From Alteromonas sp. ALT199 (GTDB taxonomy: Bacteria > Pseudomonadota > Gammaproteobacteria > Enterobacterales > Alteromonadaceae): a DNA stretch of 64,000 nucleotides. Made by a program: the position numbers and the translations under genes. Below the pieces are notes generated by a model that saw only the letters and a list, made by a program, of their open reading frames with translations, had not been told where the DNA came from and did no database searches. Shown here one piece after another: positions 24,726-35,191 of the stretch. The stretch lies in assembly GCF_018619335.1 (NCBI RefSeq), contig NZ_JAHHDX010000093.1, forward strand, positions 62,001-126,000, in the 5' to 3' direction. Numbering within the stretch: position 1 is the first letter of the stretch; every line of letters begins with the position of its first letter.

Positions 24726-26900
24726 TTGAGCTCAAACAAAGCTGACACGCTACAGCACAAACCATTAAACTCTGCTGCTTTTACCTTCTCAAAAGTAAAT
24801 GTAACTGCCTTATTACTCGCTCTCGTCGTTATCTCGATTTTGCTTGTGTTAATCAGCAAACAACAATCTTTTATTGCTAACCTAAAACAACAAAGCGATA
24901 TACAAGACAACCTCATTATCTCTGAGAATCGAATCAATCAATTTAACACTCAGGTTCAAAACGACAACCACGCTTACACAGCTTTAAAGTATCGGCTACA
25001 AGTCAACTATCAAGAAATAAGTCAATTTTTGCAATACAGGTGGAAGGCAGACACGGCTCTCCTCCCCCTATCTAAAGAGGAATTTACCGAGAAGAACAAG
25101 ACGTTAAGTAAAGATTCCGTGCAAGAGAGTGCCAAAACCACGTTAACATTACTTCATACGCTTATTGAATTGCCCAACAACGAGATAGTGCGTTATATGC
25201 AAGGTGGATTTAGCTTACTCCCTCTTCTACATGCCCTGCAGGCAGAAGAAAAAGCACTGATACTCGGTGTTCAATCACATCGACAAAAAATGCTACTCAC
25301 TACACTTTTTGGCGCAATAGCCTTGGTTTTTGGGTATCTGGGTGCGTGTTTTTTTGCTACAAATTCGCCAAGAAAATCTCTACGAAAACTACATAAGTCA
25401 AAGGTAAGACTCGCCATAGCCGATGATGAAGGTGACTTGCAAAATAAAGAGTTTTTGAAGCTTATCAGCCATGAATTTAGGGCGCCGATTAGCGCCATAA
25501 TTAGTGCCTTAGAGCTTATACCAAACTTAGAAGACCAGCGTACAAGGTTAATTCGACAAGCTGAGCAATCCAGCTACCGACTGCTTAATTTAACGAATAA
25601 CCTTACCGATATACTTAACAATCACGTAGAGGATGACCTTCAGTATTCAAAGGTAGACTTAGTTAGCTTGTTGGACGAGTGCATATCTCCTTTCTCAGTT
25701 AAAGTAAAAGACAAACAACTCGAACTCAACATGCATTGCAGTCACAGCGTACCTAACTACGCTGAAACCGATCCCGTGTTCTTTTCCAAAGCCATAGTAA
25801 ATATACTCGATAATGCCGTAAAGTTTACTTCAACGGGGTTGATTGACGTAGCGGTCACAACATTGGTTAAAAACAAAGCCGTTTTTTTAGTAATCATTGT
25901 CAATGACACCGGCATTGGCATTGATGAGGATACGCAAAAGCGCATGTTCGAGCGCTTTTATCGAGGAGAGCATCCACAAAGCCAGCGCTATCCGGGCGCA
26001 GGTATTGGCTTATCAGTTGCCAAGCGCAGTATTGATAAGCTTGGTGGCACATTAAAGGTTAGCAGCACTGTAAATGTAGGTTCAGAGTTTAAGATTTCAC
26101 TTCCTATTAAGCCTCTCGAAGGCTCACATTTGGTAAAATCGCCCCCTTCAAATGCTAAATTTGCGGTTGTCGACGATTTAGAAATATCAAGGCTTCACCT
26201 ACAGTCCATTATTGCTAAAGAAGGGTTTAGTGTTCGCACATTTTCGTCTGGCGCAAACCTTTTAAACCTCCACGAAGAACTGCTTCAGTTCTCTGGAATT
26301 ATTGCTGATTTGTATATGCCTGGAATGAACGGCCTTGAATTGGTTAAAACACTCACAGCCATTTACGGGGAGCGCGTACCGCCAGTCATCGTATTGTCTG
26401 CCACACCGGATATTGCCAATATTATCGCCAAAAGTGAGCTACCTATATTTCAGAGTTTTGTTAAGCCCATCGACAGAAACCGGTTTGTAGATGCCATCCA
26501 CCAGCTAACAGGGAATAACACAAAGGCCGTAAAAGCGTTGACCAAAGCGAACATCTTAGTGGTAGAGGATGAGCCAATAAATGCAGAAATGGTTGAGTAC
26601 ATGCTACATACTATGGGCCACGATGTTTCAGTAAGCTACACGGGCGACGACGCAATAGGTCGGGTAAATGAGACGGCCTTTGACTGTATATTACTCGATA
26701 TCAACCTGCCTGATATTAACGGCTTAGAAGTCGCAAAAATAATGAAAGAAGGTCACCCTGACCTTCCCATTATTGCGCTTACCGCCAACGCTCACAGAAA
26801 CGATAAAGAAGCTTCACTGCGAGCAGGTATTCGATATCACTTAGTAAAGCCTGTTACCTTTCAAGAACTGAAAAACACCTTGCGCCTCGCGCTTTCGTAG
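24726..26900 (+). CDS. Hybrid sensor histidine kinase with two C-terminal receiver domains
   Basis: A 724-residue inner-membrane kinase. TM1 at about 27-45 and TM2 at about 192-213 enclose a helical periplasmic sensor of no recognised family. The HisKA domain has the phosphoacceptor His249 in SHEFRAP; the ATPase has DNAVKF, DTGIGID and GAGIGLSVAKRSI. Two receiver domains follow, with likely acceptors Asp528 (ADLYMPGMNG) and Asp658 (LDINLPDINGLEV). No Hpt domain is present, so the phosphorelay partner is elsewhere. The TTG start is preceded by AAGGAAG at good spacing and no ATG is close. Stimulus unknown. It is convergent with the GGDEF gene eight bases away. Confidence 0.9.
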   Translation: MSSNKADTLQHKPLNSAAFTFSKVNVTALLLALVVISILLVLISKQQSFIANLKQQSDIQDNLIISENRINQFNTQVQNDNHAYTALKYRLQVNYQEISQFLQYRWKADTALLPLSKEEFTEKNKTLSKDSVQESAKTTLTLLHTLIELPNNEIVRYMQGGFSLLPLLHALQAEEKALILGVQSHRQKMLLTTLFGAIALVFGYLGACFFATNSPRKSLRKLHKSKVRLAIADDEGDLQNKEFLKLISHEFRAPISAIISALELIPNLEDQRTRLIRQAEQSSYRLLNLTNNLTDILNNHVEDDLQYSKVDLVSLLDECISPFSVKVKDKQLELNMHCSHSVPNYAETDPVFFSKAIVNILDNAVKFTSTGLIDVAVTTLVKNKAVFLVIIVNDTGIGIDEDTQKRMFERFYRGEHPQSQRYPGAGIGLSVAKRSIDKLGGTLKVSSTVNVGSEFKISLPIKPLEGSHLVKSPPSNAKFAVVDDLEISRLHLQSIIAKEGFSVRTFSSGANLLNLHEELLQFSGIIADLYMPGMNGLELVKTLTAIYGERVPPVIVLSATPDIANIIAKSELPIFQSFVKPIDRNRFVDAIHQLTGNNTKAVKALTKANILVVEDEPINAEMVEYMLHTMGHDVSVSYTGDDAIGRVNETAFDCILLDINLPDINGLEVAKIMKEGHPDLPIIALTANAHRNDKEASLRAGIRYHLVKPVTFQELKNTLRLALS

Positions 26901-26908
26901 GAAGCTTT

Positions 26909-27883
26909 TCAACCATAGACACGGTACTGATTTCTACCTTTTTCTTTCGCTTCGTAAAGCGCTTGGTCAGCACACTCAAGCCATGTCATTGCTCCCTTAA
27001 AGTCAGGAGAGAACTGGGCAAGACCTAGACTTACTGTGAAATTTATCGACTCGTCATCGTGCTCAACTACTAAACGCTGTGCAAATTGACGAATGCGCTC
27101 AGCTACCGCTTTCGCATCATCTACTGTTGAGTCGTTAAGGATAATAGCAAACTCTTCACCGCCATAACGGCCCGCAAGATCGGTTTCTCGCACACAACGT
27201 TTAATAAGTGCAGCAAGCATTTTAATAACCTTGTCGCCAGCCTGATGGCCGTAAGTGTCATTAATCCGCTTGAAGTGATCGATATCCAACATTAGGGCAG
27301 TGCTCGGCTTTTCTCTTCGAACACACAGCTTATGCATTTCATCGAAGCGTTCTTGCCAATATCGACGGTTAAATAAACCTGTGAGACCATCCACTCGACT
27401 TGCAGTTTTCAACTCTTCGTTAAGATGCTCCATTCCAAGCTTACCAAGAGCCTGCTCCGTTACATCGTAAACCAGCATACAAAACCGCTCTACATGACCG
27501 CTTTTTTCTACAATAGGAAACACGGTTACGTTCTGATACATAGACTCTGCGGCGCAAGTAACAGGTCGGTTACAATCGAATTTAAACAAATACGGTCGCT
27601 GCTCCCAAATGATAAACACAGGGCTCTTTAAGTTAAATACAGGGTCAATTTTGGTCCTAAGCCACTTCTCTTCTATTTCTGGAAAGTGAGAAAACAGACT
27701 GGTACCAATAATAGCGTGCGCTTTCTTGGCACTGTGGTTCTCAAGAAACTTGTTCCAGACTTGTACTTTGAAGTTGCGATCTATTACCGCAATACCTACT
27801 TCAATTGAATCGAGTAGTTCCGAAGGTACGTGAGATAAACTAACGAGAGCGCCTGCAGCTAATGCACCAGTTGAAGCATTCAT
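26909..27883 (-). CDS. Diguanylate cyclase with PAS sensor domain
   Basis: A 324-residue cytoplasmic protein that should make cyclic di-GMP from GTP. Residues about 18-145 are PAS-like (LLDSIEVGIAVIDRNFKVQVWNK). Residues about 160-320 are a GGDEF domain with DGLTGLFNRRYW, MLDIDHFKRINDTYGH and the signature GGEEF, an active form. No RxxD inhibitory site is evident just before the signature. The ATG overlaps the stop of the REC-CheC gene by four bases (ATGA), so the two proteins are probably made together and act in one pathway. Confidence 0.92.
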   Translation of the reverse strand: MNASTGALAAGALVSLSHVPSELLDSIEVGIAVIDRNFKVQVWNKFLENHSAKKAHAIIGTSLFSHFPEIEEKWLRTKIDPVFNLKSPVFIIWEQRPYLFKFDCNRPVTCAAESMYQNVTVFPIVEKSGHVERFCMLVYDVTEQALGKLGMEHLNEELKTASRVDGLTGLFNRRYWQERFDEMHKLCVRREKPSTALMLDIDHFKRINDTYGHQAGDKVIKMLAALIKRCVRETDLAGRYGGEEFAIILNDSTVDDAKAVAERIRQFAQRLVVEHDDESINFTVSLGLAQFSPDFKGAMTWLECADQALYEAKEKGRNQYRVYG

Positions 27884-28950
27884 TGACTTTCCTTGCCTTG
27901 TGTTACAAAACCATCATCGAACAATCGCACGTAAATGTGATTCATTGCATCACCAGGAAACAGCAGCAACAGGTCGAAGGAGATATTTCTCGATTTTATT
28001 GCGTATCCAATTTCAATGGCCATCAATTTCCCCCAACGCTGTACGTTATCACTTAATAACGTTGATAACCCCTGATGCTGCCCGAGCAAGACAGGATGAG
28101 TATGGCTAAAAGCGACGTCAAGTTGTTCAGACAAGCCGTTCAGACAAGCGCCAATAAGAATATTGGAAACGTCCATCAACGCTTCTAGTGCCAATTTATC
28201 CGATGACGCCGATGGCGGGTACTTTAGAAGCTCTACAATATTCTGAGAGTTAGTATCGTTAAAGATAACCAGAGCTTCACCGCTAATACCTTCGCTAATA
28301 AACCCTTTTGAAACCGCAGAAACACTGTCGTTACGATTAATTTCGGCTATTGCCATAGACAGTTCATTGCTTTCAATTAAGTTTACATTTGGTATGGGTA
28401 AATCAATGAACTCACCTAGCAACTGAGCAAGGTTTTCTCCGGCTCGCCCCATAGCGATGTTCACCATTTCACGGCACGCATCTAATTGCTCTTCTTTACT
28501 TGTTTCGGTCTTGGGTTGAGCGTTACTCAGCTCACTCTGTGCCAGTGATTTTTCTAAACTAGCACCTGAAGATTGACTCTCGCCGCTGTAAATACCGTAG
28601 GAAGCTAAGATATGACTAAGCTTTTCATTATCAATTGGCTTTCGAATGAAATCTAAAGCACCGAGGGCAAGCATTTTTTCCCGCGCTTGCGCCTGAACAT
28701 CACCGGACACGACCACAACTAAACAAGGCAAGTCCTGTTGACGAATGGCTTCCATGGTTTGATAGCCATCCATTACCGGCATGTTTAAGTCGAGAAAAAC
28801 CACGTCGCCTTTACCCTCTCGGATAAGCGCTAAGGCTTTTTCACCATTCTCGGCAAACGAGACATCTACATCCCACCCATCGGGTAAACTACGCGCCATT
28901 TGTCGCCTTGCGAAGCCTGAATCATCGCAAATCAATATTGGAGTACTCAT
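27880..28950 (-). CDS. Response regulator with C-terminal CheC/CheX-like phosphatase domain
   Basis: A 356-residue protein. The receiver domain (1-120) has the acidic pair CDD at about 8-10, acceptor Asp54 in FLDLNMPVMDG and the conserved Lys in RKPID. After a Ser/Glu-rich linker, residues about 155-350 resemble CheC/CheX: REMVNIAMGRAGENLAQLL and EALMDVSNILIGACLNGL, the two E-x2-N type motifs of these CheY-P phosphatases. Both motif copies look intact. The protein could dephosphorylate a CheY-like regulator and, coupled with the downstream cyclase, link that to c-di-GMP; this is inference. It lies nine bases after thyA, at the distal end of the rppH-thyA run. Confidence 0.85.
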   Translation of the reverse strand: MSTPILICDDSGFARRQMARSLPDGWDVDVSFAENGEKALALIREGKGDVVFLDLNMPVMDGYQTMEAIRQQDLPCLVVVVSGDVQAQAREKMLALGALDFIRKPIDNEKLSHILASYGIYSGESQSSGASLEKSLAQSELSNAQPKTETSKEEQLDACREMVNIAMGRAGENLAQLLGEFIDLPIPNVNLIESNELSMAIAEINRNDSVSAVSKGFISEGISGEALVIFNDTNSQNIVELLKYPPSASSDKLALEALMDVSNILIGACLNGLSEQLDVAFSHTHPVLLGQHQGLSTLLSDNVQRWGKLMAIEIGYAIKSRNISFDLLLLFPGDAMNHIYVRLFDDGFVTQGKESQ

Positions 28951-28959
28951 GGTAACTCC

Positions 28960-29793
28960 TTAAATAGCGACTGGGGCTTTGATATGTGGGTGTGACTGGT
29001 AGTTTTTAAGCGTAAAGTCATCGTAGGAAAAACCAAAGATATCCTTAATATCTGGGTTAATTTCCATAGTAGGACGCGCAAACGGTTCGCGACTAAGCTG
29101 CAGTTCTACTTGTTCAAGGTGATTAGAATACAAGTGCGCATCACCTAGCGTATGAATAAAATCACCCGGCTCTAGGTCACACACTTGTGCAATCATCATG
29201 GTAAGCAGTGCGTAGCTTGCAATGTTAAACGGAACGCCAAGAAAGATATCACCGCTACGTTGGTACAGCTGACAGCTTAGCTTGCCTTCTAAAACGTAAA
29301 ATTGAAAAAGCGTATGACAAGGGGGGAGCGCCTGCTTACCCATTGCCGCATTTTCTTTTGGTGAATAGCTAGTATCAGGCAAGACCGCAGGGTTCCAGCC
29401 GCTAACGATAAGACGACGTGAATCAGGGTTATTTTTAATTTGCTCAACCACTTCGGCAATTTGATCAACCGAAGTACCGTCACCGCGATCCCAGCTACGC
29501 CATTGGTGACCATATACAGGGCCAAGCTCGCCTTCTTCGGTAGCCCATTCATCCCAAATTTTTACGCCATGCTCTTTTAAATAGGCAATATTTGTTTCGC
29601 CTTTTAAGAACCAAAGTAGTTCGTGGATTATTGATTTAAGGTGACACTTCTTTGTTGTCACCAAAGGAAAACCTTCCTGTAAATTAAAACGCATCTGATA
29701 GCCGAATACACTTAACGTACCTGTACCAGTTCGATCTTCCTTTTTCACACCCGTATCACGTACATGGCGCATGAGAGCGAGATATTCTTTCAT
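28960..29793 (-). CDS. thyA: Thymidylate synthase
   Basis: Makes dTMP from dUMP with methylene-tetrahydrofolate; the dihydrofolate formed is recycled by FolA, encoded at 61.3 kb. It has 277 residues against 264 in E. coli. The catalytic cysteine is Cys159 in [11 protein letters not shown], with [45 protein letters not shown] and HLYSNHLEQ all conserved. The extra length is an insertion before the catalytic loop ([13 protein letters not shown]). It follows lgt by eight bases, as in E. coli. Confidence 0.96.
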   Translation of the reverse strand: MKEYLALMRHVRDTGVKKEDRTGTGTLSVFGYQMRFNLQEGFPLVTTKKCHLKSIIHELLWFLKGETNIAYLKEHGVKIWDEWATEEGELGPVYGHQWRSWDRGDGTSVDQIAEVVEQIKNNPDSRRLIVSGWNPAVLPDTSYSPKENAAMGKQALPPCHTLFQFYVLEGKLSCQLYQRSGDIFLGVPFNIASYALLTMMIAQVCDLEPGDFIHTLGDAHLYSNHLEQVELQLSREPFARPTMEINPDIKDIFGFSYDDFTLKNYQSHPHIKAPVAI

Positions 29794-29801
29794 CGTTATT
29801 C

Positions 29802-30614
29802 TTATATTTTTTGTTGTTCAACACGGTCTTTTCCGCGCATGTATGCACGGACTATTAATCCTATTCCTAAAGCTATCATAGGTAAACAAAGAAGTTGCCC
29901 CTGGCTTAGGCCCATTTGATATAAGCCAATATGAGCGTCAGGCTCTCTGAAGTACTCAACGATAAACCTAAAGCTACCGTAACCGAGCAAGAATAAGCCA
30001 CTCACTGCCCCTACTGGCCGTTTTTTGGCGGAATAAAGCCATAGAATAATAAACAGCAGCACGCCCTCTAGAGCAAACTCGTAAAGCTGTGACGGGTGGC
30101 GAGGAATATTACCTGCATTAGGAAAGATAACAGCCCAAGGCACATCTGTACTGCGGCCCCAAAGCTCCGCATTTAAAAAGTTACCTATGCGCCCTGCACC
30201 TAAACCTATAGGCACAAGAGGTGCAACAAAATCCCCTAAACGTAGGAACGTGGTATTCATACACTTTGCGCGCCAAAACAGGGCAGCTAATACCCCTAGC
30301 AAGCCGCCGTGGAAAGACATTCCACCTGCCCAAATTTTGAATAGATACAGAGGGTCATCTAAGAACATGCTAAACTGGTAGAAAAACACATAGCCAATGC
30401 GACCGCCCAAAATTACGCCCACAAAGCTCCAGAAAAGCAGGTCGCTTAACTGCTCTCGGCTCCAGTTGGTTTGTGATAGGCGTTTTTGCGCTAACAAATA
30501 CGCGGCGATAAAACCTACCAAATACATTAAGCCGTACCAACGTACGCTTAGTGGTCCCATACTGAAGATAACGGGGTCGATACTGGGAAATACCAGATAA
30601 CTGCTCTGTTCCAT
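29802..30614 (-). CDS. lgt: Prolipoprotein diacylglyceryl transferase
   Basis: An inner-membrane enzyme that transfers diacylglycerol from phosphatidylglycerol to the lipobox cysteine of prolipoproteins, the first step in maturing lipoproteins such as NlpD and the outer-membrane factor in this window. It has seven hydrophobic segments, [18 protein letters not shown] near the start, FHGGLLG, and the family signature [16 protein letters not shown]. The frame runs back to a TTG at 30626; I prefer the ATG at 30614, preceded by TAGGAAT and giving [10 protein letters not shown], as in homologues. It begins just after the tauE-like stop. Confidence 0.95.
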   Translation of the reverse strand: MEQSSYLVFPSIDPVIFSMGPLSVRWYGLMYLVGFIAAYLLAQKRLSQTNWSREQLSDLLFWSFVGVILGGRIGYVFFYQFSMFLDDPLYLFKIWAGGMSFHGGLLGVLAALFWRAKCMNTTFLRLGDFVAPLVPIGLGAGRIGNFLNAELWGRSTDVPWAVIFPNAGNIPRHPSQLYEFALEGVLLFIILWLYSAKKRPVGAVSGLFLLGYGSFRFIVEYFREPDAHIGLYQMGLSQGQLLCLPMIALGIGLIVRAYMRGKDRVEQQKI

Positions 30615-30618
30615 TATA

Positions 30619-31425
30619 TTATTCAATTCCTAAAATCATTCTAATGCTTACTAAAACAAGTAAACATGCCAACATCGCTTTCAACACGCGTACATTTACT
30701 CGTTGCCCTAGCTTCGCACCTATATTTGCGGTAAACATGGAGGTGGCCACAATACCAGCTGTAGCGGGTAAATAAACATAACCCATACTGTATTCTGGTA
30801 CATCTATCTCACCCCACCCAGCGACAACAAAACTGGTTGTGCCAAAAACAGCGATAACTAATCCACAAAAAGCAGCACAGCCAATTGCTGCGCGTACATT
30901 AACACGGAACCATACCAACGCAGGAACCAATAATGCACCGCCTCCAATGCCCATAAGTGCACTTAGCATACCGGCACCACCACCAACAGCGATTAACGAA
31001 ACTTTAGAGGCTTCGTTCTCAGAAGCTTTTTGTTTACCAAAAATCATCTGCAGCGCTATTAATATCACCAGAACAGCAAACACATCTTTGAGTAACTCTC
31101 CGGATATATGGCTTGCTACCTGCGCACCGGCAATAGCGCCAAACGCAATACCCAACCCCGTATAAAGCACAATGTGACGTTGAATATTACCGAGCTTGTA
31201 GTGAGCAAAAGCGGACGACATTCCAGTGAAAATAATGGTAGATAAAGAGGTAGCTATAGCGACAGGCATAACCGTTTCGGTGGTCATGCCCAGAAAGTGA
31301 ATCATTAGGTACGACAGAGCGGGTACGATAATTAAGCCGCCGCCAATGCCCAGCATACCAGCCAAAATACCGACAATAGAACCTAAGATCAGGCAGCTGA
31401 CAATTATTACAACGATTGGGTCCAT
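30619..31425 (-). CDS. TauE/SafE family membrane transporter
   Basis: A 268-residue inner-membrane protein with eight or nine hydrophobic helices and the internal duplication typical of the family: [15 protein letters not shown] near the start and [17 protein letters not shown] near residue 155. Family members are proposed anion exporters, for example of sulfite or sulfoacetate; the substrate here cannot be told. It lies three bases after ptsP and just before lgt, so it is clearly co-transcribed. In E. coli an unrelated small membrane gene occupies this slot. Confidence 0.88.
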   Translation of the reverse strand: MDPIVVIIVSCLILGSIVGILAGMLGIGGGLIIVPALSYLMIHFLGMTTETVMPVAIATSLSTIIFTGMSSAFAHYKLGNIQRHIVLYTGLGIAFGAIAGAQVASHISGELLKDVFAVLVILIALQMIFGKQKASENEASKVSLIAVGGGAGMLSALMGIGGGALLVPALVWFRVNVRAAIGCAAFCGLVIAVFGTTSFVVAGWGEIDVPEYSMGYVYLPATAGIVATSMFTANIGAKLGQRVNVRVLKAMLACLLVLVSIRMILGIE

Positions 31426-31428
31426 TCG

Positions 31429-33720
31429 TTAAGCACCTGCTCGGATGAGGCCTCCTAGGCCTTTAGTTTCAAGATATTGATTCAAGTGCACAAACACTTC
31501 TTCTTGGCTAACTGAGGTCAACGCTAACGATAGTAACTGCTTACATTCATCAAGCGTTACTTTTCGAATAAGCCAGTTTATTTTTCGTAAGTTAAAGCCG
31601 TTCATACTCAAACGGCGATAACCCATCCCCATAAGCAGCAGCGCACCAGCAGGCTCCCCAGCTATTTCTCCGCAGATAGTCACAGGTACTTGATTTTGAT
31701 TGGCCTTTTGAACCACATCGTAAAGTGCCCCTAATACGGCCGGGTGATAACTATTGTAAAGTCCCGCCACCCGCGTGTTGTTTCTATCTACAGCCAGTAA
31801 GTACTGAGTTAAATCGTTGCTGCCCACTGAAAAGAAATCAACATGCTTGGCTAATTGAGGTAGTTGATATAATACCGACGGCACTTCAAGCATTATTCCT
31901 AATTTCGGCTTGTTGAGCGTTTCCCCTGATTCTGCTATTTCGTCAGATATTTCATAAAACGCCTGATTGATTAATCGCTTAGACTCTTGCACTTCAGACA
32001 CAGTGGAAATCATTGGCAGCATAATTTGTAAATTACTTAGGCCTACACTTGCCCGAAGCATAGCGCGAACTTGAACCAAAAATATTTCGGGATGATCAAG
32101 GGTAAGACGAATACCACGCCAGCCTAAAAACGGGTTTTCTTCGTTAATAGGAAAATAGGGAAGCGGCTTATCGCCCCCCACATCCAAAGTACGCATAGTG
32201 ATGGGTAATGACGGCGCGGCTTCAAGGACTTCGCGGTACAGTTTGACCTGCTCTTGTTCCGAAGGAAAGCGCTCGCGCAGCATGAAAGGAATTTCTGTAC
32301 GGTATAATCCAACACCTGCGCCAATCTGGTCGGCGTTAAGTTCTACTTCAGCAGAAAGACCCGCGTTGATATACAAAGACATTCTACAACCATCAACACT
32401 TTCACACGGCTTGTCTGCCTCTGCGTCGATTTTCTCTGTTATGGCCGATTCTTCATCGATAAGCTGAATAAATTCAGTCTTAATATTGCGTTCTGGCGAA
32501 ACAATGACTTCGCCAGAATAACCATCAAGCAGTATTTCTTTGTCTTCAAGTAGCGCTGGTGTCACGTTCTGACAGCCCATGACTGCGGGCACACCCATGG
32601 CCCTTGCTAATATCGCAGCATGAGAGTTGTTCGAGCCACGAATAGAGATAATCCCTTTTAGCTTATCCCGTGGAAATTCCGCAAGCATTGGCGCTGACAC
32701 CTCGTCAGCCACTAGAATACTAGCTTCAGTAATTACCTTTTCGGTAACTTTCTGCCCGTTCGCTTCATACAAAATATTGGCTAAGATACGGTCTGACAAA
32801 TCGACAATATCTATAGCGCGTTCTTGCATGTAAGGGTCGTCCATAGCCTGAAAGCGCGCGGCATACCCCTCTACCACCATTTTCAACGATGATGCCGCAT
32901 CCCAGCCTTGACGAATTTTTTCCTCTACTTCACGTCCTAAACTATTAGCATCTAGTAGTTGGTGATAAAGCTGAAATATTGATTTAACGTCATCGGGAAT
33001 GCCGTCATCTAATCCATTGGATAGCGCATCAACATGGCCTCGTGTTACCTCAACGCCTTTGCGGTAAAGCTGAATTTGCTCTTGCGGTGATTGTGTACGC
33101 TTCACCACCCAGTTTTTGAGGTTGATAGACTTATCTGGCGAGACCCCTTTACCAATAGCTAAACCTGGTGAGCCTGCGATACCACGAACGTTTTTTTGGC
33201 GCGCGATGTTGTCGTTAGAGTTTGATAACGTCAATGCGCCGCGTATATCAGCATTGGTGATCTCTAGCGCAAGCTGTGCAGCGAGGGTAACTAAAAACGC
33301 CTCTTCATCTTCGCTAAAGCGTCGCATCTGAGATTGCTGAAGTGTGATAACACCCAGTACGCGCCTTTGATTGATAATAGGCGTACCTAGAAAAGCGTTA
33401 TACTTTTCTTCTTTTACTTCGGGGTAGTGTTTGAATCTGGGGTGGTTGTGCGCATTGACGATATTAAGCGGTTCTTCACGTTGACCGACTAAACCAATTA
33501 GACCTTCTGAAAAGCCAATGCGAACTTGTTCTACCGCATCGGGATGGAGCCCATTAGTGGCTTTAAGAATAAATTCTTGCGTGTCGTAATCTGCAAGATA
33601 AATGGAGCATGAGTCAACGCCAAGCGTGTGCTTTACACGAGATGCCAGCCTAAACAGAGCCGTATCGAGTGCAGAAATTTGATTCATTTCCTGCACGATA
33701 CGTTTCAAAGTGGTTAACAT
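31429..33720 (-). CDS. ptsP: Phosphoenolpyruvate-protein phosphotransferase PtsP (EI-Ntr)
   Basis: The first enzyme of the nitrogen-related phosphotransferase system; it passes phosphate from PEP to NPr. An N-terminal GAF domain (about 10-165, CSIYLADYDTQEF, EGLIGLVGQREEPLNI) precedes the EI part. The phosphohistidine lies in GSNNSHAAILARAMGVPAV, followed by the PEP-binding barrel (YRTEIPFMLRERFPSEQEQ, FFSVGSNDLTQYLLAVDR, CGEIAGEP). The frame extends to a GTG at 33747 with its own AAGGAA; I prefer the ATG at 33720 because MLTTLKRIVQ aligns with the E. coli start MLTRLREIV. It follows rppH on the same strand. Confidence 0.94.
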   Translation of the reverse strand: MLTTLKRIVQEMNQISALDTALFRLASRVKHTLGVDSCSIYLADYDTQEFILKATNGLHPDAVEQVRIGFSEGLIGLVGQREEPLNIVNAHNHPRFKHYPEVKEEKYNAFLGTPIINQRRVLGVITLQQSQMRRFSEDEEAFLVTLAAQLALEITNADIRGALTLSNSNDNIARQKNVRGIAGSPGLAIGKGVSPDKSINLKNWVVKRTQSPQEQIQLYRKGVEVTRGHVDALSNGLDDGIPDDVKSIFQLYHQLLDANSLGREVEEKIRQGWDAASSLKMVVEGYAARFQAMDDPYMQERAIDIVDLSDRILANILYEANGQKVTEKVITEASILVADEVSAPMLAEFPRDKLKGIISIRGSNNSHAAILARAMGVPAVMGCQNVTPALLEDKEILLDGYSGEVIVSPERNIKTEFIQLIDEESAITEKIDAEADKPCESVDGCRMSLYINAGLSAEVELNADQIGAGVGLYRTEIPFMLRERFPSEQEQVKLYREVLEAAPSLPITMRTLDVGGDKPLPYFPINEENPFLGWRGIRLTLDHPEIFLVQVRAMLRASVGLSNLQIMLPMISTVSEVQESKRLINQAFYEISDEIAESGETLNKPKLGIMLEVPSVLYQLPQLAKHVDFFSVGSNDLTQYLLAVDRNNTRVAGLYNSYHPAVLGALYDVVQKANQNQVPVTICGEIAGEPAGALLLMGMGYRRLSMNGFNLRKINWLIRKVTLDECKQLLSLALTSVSQEEVFVHLNQYLETKGLGGLIRAGA

Positions 33721-33830
33721 TGCACCTTGCTGGCTTTTAGGGCTCACTGGTTTTTCCTTGTGTAATCGCAGTTTACTCGTCGCTTATTGTTGCACATCGC
33801 TGCATTTGACACTTTTACCATCTCACACCT

Positions 33831-34373
33831 TTATCCGCGCCTGCGTTTTTTACCGCGCTTATGCGGAGCCACATTTTGACGCTGTTGAGGTCGATGTTGC
33901 ACAGACATAACTACAGGCGAGAACTCTTTCATTACTCGTCTGTATACATCTCGTTTAAACGATACAACGTTTCTTATGGGATACCAGTAGCTTACCCACC
34001 TCCAGTCATCAAATTCAGGATGACCTGTTTTAAGCACATTAACATCACTCTCGTTGCAATCTAACTGCAACAAGAACCATTTTTGTTTTTGCCCTATACA
34101 AACAGGGTTGCTGCCTTGTCGAATTAATCGCTTCGGTAGCTTATATCTAAGCCAGTTACGGGTAACACTTAAAATAGTGACATCTTTCGGTGTCAGCCCT
34201 ACTTCTTCGTGAAGCTCGCGGTACATAGCTTGTTCAGCAGATTCCCCTTCATCAATTCCGCCTTGAGGGAACTGCCATGAATGTTGACCATAACGTCTTG
34301 CCCAAAATACTTGACCCATTTTGTTGCAAATCACTATGCCCACATTCGCACGGAATCCATCGGCATCTATCAC
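33831..34373 (-). CDS. rppH: RNA pyrophosphohydrolase
   Basis: Removes pyrophosphate from the 5' end of mRNAs, which triggers RNase E decay. The Nudix box is at about residues 38-60 of the chosen form (GGIDEGE...RELHEEVGL). [12 protein letters not shown] and KQKWFLLQL are as in E. coli RppH. The frame extends 13 codons upstream to an ATG at 34412, but GTG at 34373 is preceded by CGGGAG at good spacing and its product [17 protein letters not shown] aligns with E. coli MIDDDGYRPNVG, so I choose it. The C-terminal tail is basic (KRGKKRRRG). Divergent mutH and downstream ptsP match E. coli. Confidence 0.94.
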   Translation of the reverse strand: MIDADGFRANVGIVICNKMGQVFWARRYGQHSWQFPQGGIDEGESAEQAMYRELHEEVGLTPKDVTILSVTRNWLRYKLPKRLIRQGSNPVCIGQKQKWFLLQLDCNESDVNVLKTGHPEFDDWRWVSYWYPIRNVVSFKRDVYRRVMKEFSPVVMSVQHRPQQRQNVAPHKRGKKRRRG

Positions 34374-34485
34374 ATAGACTCCCGGGCACACTATACTTAT
34401 ATATGTTTTCATTCTTCCACAAACTATGCTCCAATCATAGTCTTAATGTTCGCCTTAGCTTTCAAACAAGGAATTAACCACCTTT

Positions 34486-35163
34486 ATGCAGCCTCCTTCG
34501 TCTCCTCCACCTTCGCCGGACCATCTTTTAGCGCGATGTCACGCTATTGCAGGTTTGACACTGGGGGAACTGGCTGAGATGGCGAGCATTGCCATTCCAC
34601 CTAATTTACAGCGCCATAAAGGGTGGCCGGGCATGCTAATTGAGAAATGGCTTGGGGCAAGCGCTGGATCAAAACCACAGCAGGATTTTCCTGAGTTGGG
34701 AATAGAACTTAAAACTATCCCTATAGATGCTAACTTTTCACCACTTGAAACCACTTACGTTTGTTTTGCGCCCCTTTTGATGTCGCCTGGTATTACGTGG
34801 GAAACCTCGAATGTGCGAAATAAGCTACAACAGGTATTATGGCTGCCCATAGAGGGAGATAGGGCCATTCCGCTAGCACACCGACGGGTAGCAACAGGCT
34901 TTTATTGGCGACCTAACGAAGCAGAAGACAGTCTGCTTCGCCTAGACTGGGAAGAACTGGTCGAGCAAATCGCGACAGGACAAGTAGAGTCAATCACGTC
35001 TCGACAAGGTGAAGCCTTGCATATTCGCCCCAAAGCGGCGAATGGAAAGGTACTTACCGACGCATTAGGACCAGAGGGACAGCGCATTAAAACCCGCCCC
35101 CGAGGTTTTTACTTGCGCAAAACCTTTACCCACCAAATACTGCGCAATGCATTTAGTGTTTGA
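34486..35163 (+). CDS. mutH: DNA mismatch repair endonuclease MutH
   Basis: Nicks the unmethylated strand at hemimethylated GATC sites when activated by MutS and MutL. It has 225 residues, near the E. coli 229. The catalytic residues are visible as Asp67, Glu74 and Lys76 in QDFPELGIELKTIP. GWPGMLIEKWLGA and the C-terminal RPRGFYLRKTFT are also family blocks. A Pro/Ser-rich start (MQPPSSPPPSPDH) is unusual but short. Presence of mutH implies Dam methylation in this organism; dam is not in the window. It is divergent from rppH. Confidence 0.95.
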   Translation: MQPPSSPPPSPDHLLARCHAIAGLTLGELAEMASIAIPPNLQRHKGWPGMLIEKWLGASAGSKPQQDFPELGIELKTIPIDANFSPLETTYVCFAPLLMSPGITWETSNVRNKLQQVLWLPIEGDRAIPLAHRRVATGFYWRPNEAEDSLLRLDWEELVEQIATGQVESITSRQGEALHIRPKAANGKVLTDALGPEGQRIKTRPRGFYLRKTFTHQILRNAFSV

Positions 35164-35191
35164 TGTAGGCCGTGCGAACTGAAAACGCCCT

